Assembly (NCBI GenBank): GCA_905233765.1
Contig: CAJOCU010000001.1
Coordinates: forward strand, 142,139-206,138
DNA from: an uncultured Bacteroidaceae bacterium
GTDB taxonomy: Bacteria > Bacteroidota > Bacteroidia > Bacteroidales > Bacteroidaceae
DNA length: 64,000 nucleotides
Reading direction: 5' to 3'
Under the pieces are notes generated by a model, which saw nothing but the letters and a program-made list of their open reading frames with translations, was not told where the DNA came from and made no database searches. Positions 1-11,450 of the stretch are shown here, one piece after another (the first letter of the stretch is position 1; each line of letters opens with the position of its first letter). The position numbers and the translations under genes were made by a program.

Positions 1-2
1 AG

Positions 3-1952
3 TTCTCCAAGCAGCTCGATCCCAACATCAATGAGAGCCTGCGTAACCCCTATTGGATTCTCGAGAACGGTAAGGGCAAGAACAAGAACTACGCCGAGCT
101 GACGCAGATTAGCATCAACTTCTCCCCGAAGTATCAGATCACCAAGCAGTTCGCCATCAGCGACCGCTTCTGCTACACCCTGAACCGCAACAACGAGAAA
201 TACTTCCTGCCCATCAACGGTACTACCATGTATATGTTGAAGGATATGGGACAGATTTCCTCTGTACTGAAGTCGCAGTTCACCAAGGAGACAACCATCA
301 ACAACGACCTGCGTCTGGAATGGGGCAACACCTATGGCGCACACCACATCAACGTCTTCGGTGGATGGCGCTACAACAACTACAGCTACAGCTATTCCTA
401 CATCCGCGGCTACAACAACGAAAATGATAAGCTCCCTGGCATTAACAAGAATATGCCTTATGTGAACTACGGTGGCACCAAGGACAACTGGATCGATATG
501 GCATACTACGTCAATGCCGACTACAACTTCCAGAACAAGTACTTCGCACAGGTCACCGTTTCATCGCAAGCCAGCAGCCGTTTCGGTAAGGAGACCAAAG
601 ATGGTCTGCACATCGGCGGTGTAAGCTGGGGCCTCTTCCCCAGCATCCAACTCGGATGGGTCATCTCCAACGAGAAGTGGTTCAAGCCCGGTAAAGCCGT
701 CAACTACTTGAAGCTGACAGCGGGCTTCGATCAGAGCGGTAACGATGCCATCGATTACTATGCAGCCCGCACCTATTGGGAGAGCCAGTACGTCACTGAA
801 AACACCGTAGGTCTGGTACTGAAGAATATCGAGAACACCAGCATCCAATGGGAAACAACTTCACGCTTCAATGTTGCCCTGGAAGGCTCCTTCATCAAGA
901 ACCGCTTGAATGTCGGCGTGGATTTCTTCATGAACAAAACAGACAACCTGTTGACCTTGGGCGAGATTGACTACATCTCCGGTTTGAAGCAGTACTGGAC
1001 CAACGACGGCCAGCTGAAGAACCGAGGATTCGAGGTGCACGCCAACGCCGCCATTATCAACCAGAAAGATTGGAAGTGGCAAGTAGGCCTGAGCGTAGGT
1101 CATTACAAGAATGAGATCACCAAACTGCCCACCTATGACAATCCGATTTGGGTAGATGGCAAGCAGGTCAACGGTATCGCCAACAGCATCTACGGGTCTG
1201 AAACAGTCCTCACAGCTGAAGGCTACGCCACAGGCTCTTTCTTCGGTTGGGCAACCAACGGGGTCTATGCCAGCGATGCTGAGGCCAGTCGTGCTACCAC
1301 GCAGACCATCAACGGCAACAACTACATGAAGTATCCTACTGGTATTGAGAGTCGTCCTTATGACGTGTTCCAGGCTGGTGATGTCCGCTTCGTGGATCAG
1401 AACAACGATGGTATCATCGACGAGAAAGACCGCGTAGTCATCGGCAACCCCCATCCCGACGTGTTTGGTAACATCTACACCAACCTCAGCTGGAAGAACC
1501 TGCGACTGGATGTTAACTTCAAGTACTCCCTGGGCAACGACATCTACAACTACCAGCGCTCCATCCTTGAAGGCGGTAACACCACCTACAACCAGACCAC
1601 AGCCATGCAACGCCGATGGACCTACGAAGGTCAGCAGACCGACATCCCCAAGGCGTGCTATACCGACTGCAACGACTGGCGCAACAACGAACGTATGTCC
1701 GACCGCTGGATTGAAGACGGCAGCTACCTCAAGCTCAAGAACGTGCGCCTCACCTACGTCATTCCGATGCGCAACGAGTATCTGCAAGGCTTGAAGGTGT
1801 GGGCAGAAGGCAACAACCTGCTGACCCTCACGAAATACTTAGGTACCGACCCGGAGATGAGCGCCCGCAACGGCGTCCTTTATCAAGGCATCGACACTGG
1901 CTTGCTTCCCTCTGGTCGCAGTCTCAACATTGGCGTTTCCATCAACCTCTAA
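3..1952 (+). CDS. SusC/RagA-type TonB-dependent outer membrane transporter, C-terminal part
   Basis: The reading frame is open to the window edge, so the gene begins upstream; only about 650 C-terminal residues are here. What is seen: alternating aromatic beta-barrel strands, the conserved late region around 'GDVRFVDQNNDGIIDEKDR' and a C-terminus 'SLNIGVSINL' ending in the amphipathic final strand expected of SusC proteins. Family knowledge: SusC proteins are TonB-dependent outer membrane barrels that import oligosaccharides together with a SusD lid. A SusD gene follows after 12 bases, which fits a co-transcribed pair. The internal ATG at 228 is not the start, since homologous-looking sequence continues upstream in frame. 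Substrate cannot be read from this part, but the neighbouring glycosidases suggest a galactose/arabinose/rhamnogalacturonan-type glycan. Confidence 0.95.
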   Translation, partial: FSKQLDPNINESLRNPYWILENGKGKNKNYAELTQISINFSPKYQITKQFAISDRFCYTLNRNNEKYFLPINGTTMYMLKDMGQISSVLKSQFTKETTINNDLRLEWGNTYGAHHINVFGGWRYNNYSYSYSYIRGYNNENDKLPGINKNMPYVNYGGTKDNWIDMAYYVNADYNFQNKYFAQVTVSSQASSRFGKETKDGLHIGGVSWGLFPSIQLGWVISNEKWFKPGKAVNYLKLTAGFDQSGNDAIDYYAARTYWESQYVTENTVGLVLKNIENTSIQWETTSRFNVALEGSFIKNRLNVGVDFFMNKTDNLLTLGEIDYISGLKQYWTNDGQLKNRGFEVHANAAIINQKDWKWQVGLSVGHYKNEITKLPTYDNPIWVDGKQVNGIANSIYGSETVLTAEGYATGSFFGWATNGVYASDAEASRATTQTINGNNYMKYPTGIESRPYDVFQAGDVRFVDQNNDGIIDEKDRVVIGNPHPDVFGNIYTNLSWKNLRLDVNFKYSLGNDIYNYQRSILEGGNTTYNQTTAMQRRWTYEGQQTDIPKACYTDCNDWRNNERMSDRWIEDGSYLKLKNVRLTYVIPMRNEYLQGLKVWAEGNNLLTLTKYLGTDPEMSARNGVLYQGIDTGLLPSGRSLNIGVSINL

Positions 1953-1964
1953 TACGACATCACG

Positions 1965-4289
1965 ATGAAAAAGAATATTTTTGCATTGATTCTCCTCGCA
2001 CTGACCATCAATCTGGGATTTACCTCCTGCGAGGATATGCTCACGGGTGATATGGACCGTAACATCGGCATCGATGAAATGGCCACGGACACCTTGTACA
2101 GCTACTGGGGAATTCTCAAGAGTGTGCAAGATGTGGCTGAACGCTATGTCATCTTAGGTGAATGCCGTGGTGATATGGTGGCAGGCGCTGATATGTTCGT
2201 CAGCGATTCCATCAGTGCCATTCTCAACTTTGGTAAAAATGGCAACACGAGCGATGGCAGCAACCGCTTCCTCAAAGCCGCTGACTTCTACAAAATCATC
2301 AACTCCTGTAACGCCTATATCCAGCAGTGCGACACAGCCGCTCTCTCTGGCCTCAACCGTCCTCTTATGAAAAGCGAGTATTCGCAGGTGGTGACCATCC
2401 GCGCATGGGCCTATATGCAGCTGGTGCTCACCTATGGCCGTGTACCCTATTTCGAGAAGCCGCTGCTCTCCACCGCCGATATGGAAGAGTTCCGCAATGC
2501 CCCACAAACCGTAGATGCTACCTCACTGGCCGTGAGCGGCGTGGCTCAGAAAGTGGCTGAGGTGAGACACATCCCCCCGCTGCTGGCCGACGACCCGCGA
2601 GACATCATCGCCTATCCCAACTACGACTACTATGGTTCTGCTACGGACTCCAAAAAGGTTATAGCCCATTCCTCACAATGTGTTTTCCCGCAGGACGTCG
2701 TCTTAGGCGATCTGTATCTGCTCCGCGCACAAGGTGCAGGCTCTGAGGCAGACTACCGCCAGGCCGCACAGTACTACTACAACTTCCTCAACTCCGAGAA
2801 AGGCGGACCACTGCGCCAGGCCTACTATGGAATAATGAGGAAGATGAGGGATACAGAGCAGTACCACTTGAGCGTCGGCAGTTGGAGTTACATGTTCGGT
2901 TCCATTTCGCAAACCAATCAGACCAATGAGATTGTCACCGTCATCCCGTCCAATAAGAACAAGCTTTACGGCACCGTCTTCCGCGCCATGAACGAGCTCT
3001 TCGGCTTCGACCAGACCCTCTCCGTCAGCACGGATAGTGTGGGAACAGGACGCATCGACCTTGAGGGTAATTTCCAGCATCAGCTGGACGCCTCCAAAGC
3101 ATACAAAGATCTCAACATGGCTCAGGACTATGAAGTGTATGTCGGCGATGAGGAGAGATGCATGGTCTTTGAGGGTTGCGGCGATGCACGCTACCGGATG
3201 TCCACCAAGGACCTGACCGACTACGACACCGGCAGCTCCGATGCTATCAACTTCGTGACGAAGCAGAACCCCTTGTCGTTTGGCGATCGTGCAGAGAATG
3301 CACAGTTCATCACAACCTACCCCGTCATCTATCGAAAAGCCAGCATATGGCTGCACTTCGCACAAGCGCTGAACGGCGCCGGTTTCCCAGGCTATGCCTT
3401 CGCCATTCTTCGCCACGGTATCGTGGGCGCCGATGGCTGGCTGCCCAAGGACGAGACTTCGTATAACTACATCGGTTTCACCTACTACGACCCCACCGAT
3501 GCGGGCAGCGTGGATCCCAACCCGTCGTATGCGAAATACGAGTTCTATGACCCCACCACGGAGACCGAAGAGGTGAAGCCTACGGTATATTCTGATTACG
3601 ACGCTTTCTTCAATGATATGTTGCACCCGGGACTGGAACTGCTGACCACTCATGACGACTCCATTGCCTACAAGAATGTTCACATGACGGTGGTTCCCAA
3701 AACACGCAGTCTGCAGTCCAGCGTTGTCTGCAACTACATCAGCCAACGTGAGATGGAAGCCGCCAAAAGCGCAAGTTTCCTGAACTTTAAGACGAGCTAT
3801 CTCCAAGGAACGTCGAAGGGATTCTCCTACTATGTCGGTGTGACGGAGCATGGAAGTTGGTCGGGTAAGTCTGATAGCGATGCAGAGAAGCTAGAGGCAG
3901 CCTCTATGGGCGTCCATGCCCGCGGCTGCGGTTTCCTGAAGTTGAAAGAAGCGAACGCCAGTTACACCTTCGTCAAGCAGGTCAACAAGATGCGTAAACT
4001 GTATGAAGGTGCCACCACCGACATGACCGAAGAGCAAATCTTCGATGCAGCCAACCTGCGCGAAGTGCAGAAGGCCATCGCCGACCTCATCCTTGACGAG
4101 CTGGGATTGGAGACCGCCTTCGAGGGCAACCGCTTCTTCGATCTCCTCTGCTACAGCCGCTTCATCGGTGGCCAAACCGGCGTAGAGAGAGTGGCCAGGA
4201 AGATTGCATCGCGCAAGGGCTCCCTGGACCAGGAATTGTACAGCCATCTCTGCAGCGAGCAGAACTGGTACTTCAAACTGGACAAGTAA
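1965..4289 (+). CDS. SusD/RagB-family nutrient-binding outer membrane lipoprotein
   Basis: The N-terminus has a lipoprotein signal, MKKNIFALILLALTINLGFTSC, with the lipidated Cys followed by 'EDMLTGD'. The region around 'RAWAYMQLVLTYGRVPYF' (about residues 145-165) is the typical SusD TPR-like helix motif. The protein would sit at the cell surface as the lid of the preceding SusC barrel and bind glycan before import. At 774 residues it is much longer than the usual 500-600, with the extra length in the middle and C-terminal half, so it may carry an added binding region. It ends in a typical C-terminal segment ('LETAFEGNRFFDLLCYSR'). A strong terminator follows directly, closing the SusCD transcription unit. 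Confidence 0.93.
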   Translation: MKKNIFALILLALTINLGFTSCEDMLTGDMDRNIGIDEMATDTLYSYWGILKSVQDVAERYVILGECRGDMVAGADMFVSDSISAILNFGKNGNTSDGSNRFLKAADFYKIINSCNAYIQQCDTAALSGLNRPLMKSEYSQVVTIRAWAYMQLVLTYGRVPYFEKPLLSTADMEEFRNAPQTVDATSLAVSGVAQKVAEVRHIPPLLADDPRDIIAYPNYDYYGSATDSKKVIAHSSQCVFPQDVVLGDLYLLRAQGAGSEADYRQAAQYYYNFLNSEKGGPLRQAYYGIMRKMRDTEQYHLSVGSWSYMFGSISQTNQTNEIVTVIPSNKNKLYGTVFRAMNELFGFDQTLSVSTDSVGTGRIDLEGNFQHQLDASKAYKDLNMAQDYEVYVGDEERCMVFEGCGDARYRMSTKDLTDYDTGSSDAINFVTKQNPLSFGDRAENAQFITTYPVIYRKASIWLHFAQALNGAGFPGYAFAILRHGIVGADGWLPKDETSYNYIGFTYYDPTDAGSVDPNPSYAKYEFYDPTTETEEVKPTVYSDYDAFFNDMLHPGLELLTTHDDSIAYKNVHMTVVPKTRSLQSSVVCNYISQREMEAAKSASFLNFKTSYLQGTSKGFSYYVGVTEHGSWSGKSDSDAEKLEAASMGVHARGCGFLKLKEANASYTFVKQVNKMRKLYEGATTDMTEEQIFDAANLREVQKAIADLILDELGLETAFEGNRFFDLLCYSRFIGGQTGVERVARKIASRKGSLDQELYSHLCSEQNWYFKLDK

Positions 4290-4307
4290 AGAAAGGTTTT
4301 TATATGG

Positions 4308-4352
4308 AGAATCGGCTGTCTGAGGTTTCAGGCAGCCGATTCTTTCTTTTTA
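4308..4352 (+). terminator. Rho-independent terminator after susD
   Basis: An 11-base arm at 4308-4318 pairs perfectly with 4333-4343, and pairing continues inward (with one T-G wobble) to leave a GGTT loop. A T-rich run follows (4341-4352). It lies 18 bases after the SusD stop and separates SusCD from the GH2 gene. Confidence 0.93.
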
Positions 4353-4369
4353 TAGATTTTTTAAGATAG

Positions 4370-7627
<3,258 letters not shown>

Positions 7628-7628
7628 A

Positions 7629-7666
7629 GACCCACCCCCTGCCCCCTCCCGTGAGGGAGGGGAGAG
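7629..7666 (+). repeat. GC-rich palindromic repeat, intergenic copy
   Basis: Contains CCCCTCCC-GTGA-GGGAGGGG, able to form a hairpin with 8-base arms. Same family as copies at 7738-7813, 11701-11804, 12488-12600, 12888-12923, 60253-60289 and 61983-62033. Lies between the GH2 stop and the next gene; no T-run, so it is not a classic terminator. Confidence 0.75.
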
Positions 7667-7696
7667 GAGATAGAGAAGAAATAGAGATTAAATCTG

Positions 7697-9706
7697 ATGA
7701 AGAAAGACAAAAAAGACACTCATAGTCAACCTACAACTACTCCCCTCTCCCACGGGAGAGGGGCTGGGGGTGAGGCTTCCCCCTCCCTAACGGGAGGGGT
7801 TAGGGGTGGGTCTTTATGGCTCCTCCCCGTCCTCCTCATCATCTTCGCCATCAAGCTCCTCAGTAATGAGAGCGAGTTTCTCTTGCGCGCCCAGGAGCTG
7901 AACCTGTGGCTCCCCACGGGACTCTATTGGAAGACGCTGATGCAGTACCCCGGTGGCGCCGCCTCGTGGCTGGCCACCTATCTGACGCAATACTTTTTCC
8001 ATCCATGGCTCGGCGTGAGCATCCTCTGCGGCCTGTGGCTTATTATCTGCGTACTGCTGGCGTGGGTCTATAAGCTGAAAGGGCCTTGGGTGGCATTGAC
8101 AGCCCTCGTGCCTCTCGCCCTGATGGCGTGCTTTGTGCAGACAGGCTACTGGATCTATTATCAAAAACTGCCCGGGCACCTCTTTGTACCCAGCGTCGGT
8201 GTCCTCTTCGCCACCCTCTGTCTCGTCGTGCAGCGTCTGCTTGACAACAACCTTCCCGAAAAGGCCACGCGCTGGGTCAGCCTCTTTTGGATGGCCCTCG
8301 TCTGCATCGTCGGCTACCCCTTCTTCGGTGCTTGGGCGTTAGGGGCTACAGGGCTTTTAGGAATATTCCAAAAGGTTAAGGATTCCACATTCAACTTTAA
8401 ACTTTCCACTTTAAACTTTATCTTTTCCCTCCTCCTCATCGCCGCTATCCCCCAGATTTACTACCAGCAGGTTTTTGAGATGACGGAGCGCGGCTTTCTC
8501 TATGTCGCCGCCCTCCCCTCTTTCCGCTATAGCGCTGAGATTTTCACGCAGTATCGCATCCCCTATTACGCCATTATCGCCGCTTTCGTCATCCTCGCCC
8601 TGGTGAGTGTGGGCGAAGGTTTCCCCTTCGCAAAAAAACTGAAGCCCTGGTTTAAGTCCGTCACCGTCCTCATCCTCCTCTTTGCCGCCATCTTCGGCGT
8701 CAGCAAAGCCTGGTATCGCGATGGCAACTTCCACAAGGAGCTGGCCATGAACCGCGCCGTGGAAGACTTGGATTGGGAGCGCGTGCTCACCATCGCCCGC
8801 GACGGCAGCAGTGACGTGAAGCCCACGCGCCAGATGGTGCTCTACAAGAACCTGGCCCTCTTCCGCCTCGGACGTGCCGGCAACGAGATGTTCACCTACC
8901 CCGAAGGCGCCGTACAGCAGAACGCCCCATGGAAAGTGCGTATCACTCAAGTCGGCGGCAAGCTCATCTACTACCACTACGGCAAGGAGAACTTCTGCTA
9001 CCGCTGGTGCATGGAGGACGGCGTGGAATTCGGCTGGAAGGCCGAGACGCTGAAGTTTATGGCCCGCACAAGTATGCTCAACCACGAATGGACCGTAGCC
9101 CGCAAATACCTCGGCCTGTTGAAGAAGACCACCTTCCACCGCCAGTGGGCCGAGCGCTATGAGCAGTTGCTCGACACACCCGAAGCCTTCGACCTCGAGA
9201 CGCTGGAGGCTTCAGCCAAAGCCGGCAAGCCTCTGCTCGACGAACAAGCCATGAAGGAGTTTGCACCCATCCTCCACATGATGACCTACCCCGACCGCCT
9301 CGACGGCGACAACACCCTCGTGGAGATGTACCTGCTCCAGACCTTTGCCAAAGGCAACGGCGACGACCCACTCTTTCAGGAGATGACACTCATCTGCTCG
9401 CTCATCATGAAGGACATCGACCTCTTCTGGCCCCGCTTCATGAAGTTCGCCACAATGCACCCCGAGCTCCACATGCCGCGTCACTACCAGGAAGCCGCCT
9501 ACCTCTACGGCCATCTGGAGGACAAAGTGGATATCAGCCGGATGCCCTTCGACCCAGAGGTGCGCGACAGCTACGACCGCTTTATGAAGTTCAATGAGCA
9601 GTGTGGCCCGATGAACGAAGAGCAGAAAGCCGTTGCCTTCTACCCTCAGTTCGGCGGCACCTTCTACTACTTCTACTTCCTGGTTAGAAATCAAAAGACC
9701 AATTAA
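7697..9706 (+). CDS. Polytopic membrane protein with soluble C-terminal half, DUF6057-like
   Basis: 669 residues. After a 45-residue hydrophilic, repeat-derived N-terminus come roughly ten hydrophobic segments (about 47-360), then a soluble region (about 370-669) with helical, TPR-like character. I place it in the DUF6057 family from memory of Bacteroidales proteins of this layout, often next to PD40-repeat lipoproteins as here; function unknown. Two in-frame repeat insertions are clear: the GC-rich repeat pair encoding 'PLSHGRGAGGEAS' and 'PSLTGGVRGGS' at the N-terminus, and the AT-rich repeat encoding 'STFNFKLSTLNFIFS' (about 230-244) in a loop. The true ancestral start could lie just after the N-terminal insertion. 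Next gene starts 20 bases on. Confidence 0.7.
   Translation: MKKDKKDTHSQPTTTPLSHGRGAGGEASPSLTGGVRGGSLWLLPVLLIIFAIKLLSNESEFLLRAQELNLWLPTGLYWKTLMQYPGGAASWLATYLTQYFFHPWLGVSILCGLWLIICVLLAWVYKLKGPWVALTALVPLALMACFVQTGYWIYYQKLPGHLFVPSVGVLFATLCLVVQRLLDNNLPEKATRWVSLFWMALVCIVGYPFFGAWALGATGLLGIFQKVKDSTFNFKLSTLNFIFSLLLIAAIPQIYYQQVFEMTERGFLYVAALPSFRYSAEIFTQYRIPYYAIIAAFVILALVSVGEGFPFAKKLKPWFKSVTVLILLFAAIFGVSKAWYRDGNFHKELAMNRAVEDLDWERVLTIARDGSSDVKPTRQMVLYKNLALFRLGRAGNEMFTYPEGAVQQNAPWKVRITQVGGKLIYYHYGKENFCYRWCMEDGVEFGWKAETLKFMARTSMLNHEWTVARKYLGLLKKTTFHRQWAERYEQLLDTPEAFDLETLEASAKAGKPLLDEQAMKEFAPILHMMTYPDRLDGDNTLVEMYLLQTFAKGNGDDPLFQEMTLICSLIMKDIDLFWPRFMKFATMHPELHMPRHYQEAAYLYGHLEDKVDISRMPFDPEVRDSYDRFMKFNEQCGPMNEEQKAVAFYPQFGGTFYYFYFLVRNQKTN
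7738..7813 (+). repeat. Tandem pair of GC-rich palindromic repeats inside a coding region
   Basis: Two adjacent units: CCCCTCTCC-CAC-GGGAGAGGGG (from 7742) and CCCCTCCC-TAAC-GGGAGGGG (from 7780), each followed by a G-rich TGGGGGTG or TTAGGGGTGGG tail. They are translated at the start of the DUF6057-like protein. Confidence 0.85.
8383..8427 (+). repeat. AT-rich in-frame repeat (CAACTTTAAACTTTCCA type)
   Basis: Consists of degenerate ACTTT(A/C)(A/C) units and encodes 'STFNFKLSTLNFIFS'. Nearly the same peptide appears in the unrelated GH3 enzyme from the repeat at 31031-31071. Confidence 0.8.
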
Positions 9707-9726
9707 AAGACCCTTCAAAACAGCCC

Positions 9727-11448
9727 ATGACTCGTCCCTCATACAAAAGTCTTTGTTTCGTTCTTTTTGTTGCGATTGCATCGCAACTGACAATAGCCTG
9801 CTCATCCCCCTCCGTCCCTGACCAGTTCGTCGAGGCTGATGCCCTCCCTGCCATTTACCCCGACTACATCGATGTCACTGTTCCCGTGAACATCGCCCCC
9901 TTGCATTTCCACATCGACCACGAGGCCAGCGCTACCGACTTCATTACCCGCTTCACGGCTGGCAACGAGGAATGGACCCTTGGCGGCGAGGACGTACGTC
10001 CAGGGCTGAAGCGCTGGCAGCAGATGAAGGAAGCTGCCCTCGCTGCCGACGGCGCCATCGCCATCGAGGTCTTCATCAAGGACGGCGGACAGTGGCAACG
10101 CCAGAAATCCTTCGCCATCACCGTCTCGGGCGACAGCATCGACCCCTACATCTCCTACCGCCTCATCTCGCCCAGCTACGTGACCTATGAGGACCTGACG
10201 CTCAACCAGCGCTGTCTGGAGACCTTCGACGAGCGCCTCATCTACGGCAACATGATCAATAGCGACGAGGAGAACGGACAATGCATCAACTGTCACCACG
10301 CCCAGTGGTACAACCCCGATCGCGTCCAGTTCCATGTGCGTCAGCACCTCGGCGGCACCGTCATCGCCTACGATGGCAAGCTCGAGAAGGTCAACCTCAA
10401 GACCGACAGCACCATCTCCGCTGGTGTCTATCCCACGTGGCATCCCACCAAGCCCTGGATTGTCTATTCAACCAACAACACCGGCCAGAGTTTCCACACA
10501 CGCGATGTGCAGAAGATAGAGGTGCAGGACACCAAGAGCAACCTCATCTTCTACGACATCGAGAACAACACCGTCACCCCAATTACCCGCGACACCACCG
10601 ATTTCGACTGCTTCCCCTTCTGGAGCCCCGACGGCAAGTACATCTACTACGTCAGCTGCCACTGGGAGAAGCGCGACACGTTGCAGATGGACTTCGAGCT
10701 CATCAAGAACTATAAGGACGTGCAGTACAACCTCTACCGTAAGGCATTCAACGAGCAGACCCGCACCTTCGGTCCGCGCGAACTCATCTATGATGCAGCC
10801 TCCCGCAACCGTAGCGTCACCCTCCCACGCATCTCGCCCGATGGTCGCTGGCTGATGTTCACCGAGGGGCAGTTCGGTGTCTTCCACATCTGGCACAACG
10901 ACGCCGACCTCTTCCTGATGGACCTCACCCAGGCAGCGCCCGTGGCTCCGACGCCCGTCACGCGCTACCACGAGAACAACCTGCCCGAGTCCATCATGGC
11001 CCACATCACCAACAACATCGAACGCGATGCCGCCATTGACAGTCTCAACGAAGCCGCTGGCGCCCTACATCAGTTGCCCGCACATATCCACAATATCACA
11101 GAGCTGAACTCCCACGATGTCGAGAGCTGGCACTGCTGGTCTAGCGACGGTTCGTGGGTCATTCTCTCTTCGCGTCGCGACGATGGCAACTTCACGCGCC
11201 CCTTCATCGCTCACCACGATGGAATGGGCCATTTTACGAAACCCTTCGAGCTCCCGCAGGACAACCCACAGTACCACCGCCAGTTCCTCCGCAGCTACAA
11301 TATCCCCGAGTTTCTCTCTGGTCCCGTCACCATCACACCACAGGAGTTCGCCAAGGTCATCGAGGGCGATGCCACTCCCGCAAAGCTCCTCATCACCGAT
11401 AAAACCATCGATGGCCGCACCGCTGCGTCACCCAAAGCCCCAAAGTGA
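9727..11448 (+). CDS. PD40/TolB-like beta-propeller lipoprotein with a CxxCH motif
   Basis: 573 residues. Lipoprotein signal with lipobox TIAC (lipidated C25). The N-terminal 160 residues are Ig-like; the rest has PD40/WD40-like propeller blades ('FWSPDGKYIYYVSC', 'RISPDGRWLMFTEG', 'CWSSDGSWVILSS'). A single CxxCH (C186, C189, H190, within 'GQCINCHHAQWYNPD') could bind haem c, or zinc. Such proteins are sometimes annotated as cytochrome c biogenesis or TolB-like in Bacteroidales; a haem is not proven. It is between the DUF6057-like gene and the S9 peptidase, with a 2-base gap to the latter, and is probably in the same operon and envelope process. Confidence 0.75.
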   Translation: MTRPSYKSLCFVLFVAIASQLTIACSSPSVPDQFVEADALPAIYPDYIDVTVPVNIAPLHFHIDHEASATDFITRFTAGNEEWTLGGEDVRPGLKRWQQMKEAALAADGAIAIEVFIKDGGQWQRQKSFAITVSGDSIDPYISYRLISPSYVTYEDLTLNQRCLETFDERLIYGNMINSDEENGQCINCHHAQWYNPDRVQFHVRQHLGGTVIAYDGKLEKVNLKTDSTISAGVYPTWHPTKPWIVYSTNNTGQSFHTRDVQKIEVQDTKSNLIFYDIENNTVTPITRDTTDFDCFPFWSPDGKYIYYVSCHWEKRDTLQMDFELIKNYKDVQYNLYRKAFNEQTRTFGPRELIYDAASRNRSVTLPRISPDGRWLMFTEGQFGVFHIWHNDADLFLMDLTQAAPVAPTPVTRYHENNLPESIMAHITNNIERDAAIDSLNEAAGALHQLPAHIHNITELNSHDVESWHCWSSDGSWVILSSRRDDGNFTRPFIAHHDGMGHFTKPFELPQDNPQYHRQFLRSYNIPEFLSGPVTITPQEFAKVIEGDATPAKLLITDKTIDGRTAASPKAPK

Positions 11449-11450
11449 TA

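Noticed and set aside
861..1787. 308-codon open frame on the - strand
   Set aside because: Antisense shadow of the SusC gene; Val/Ala/Gly-rich composition typical of the reverse of GC-biased codons, no motif.
2703..3851. 382-codon open frame on the - strand
   Set aside because: Shadow of the SusD-like gene; no recognisable protein features.
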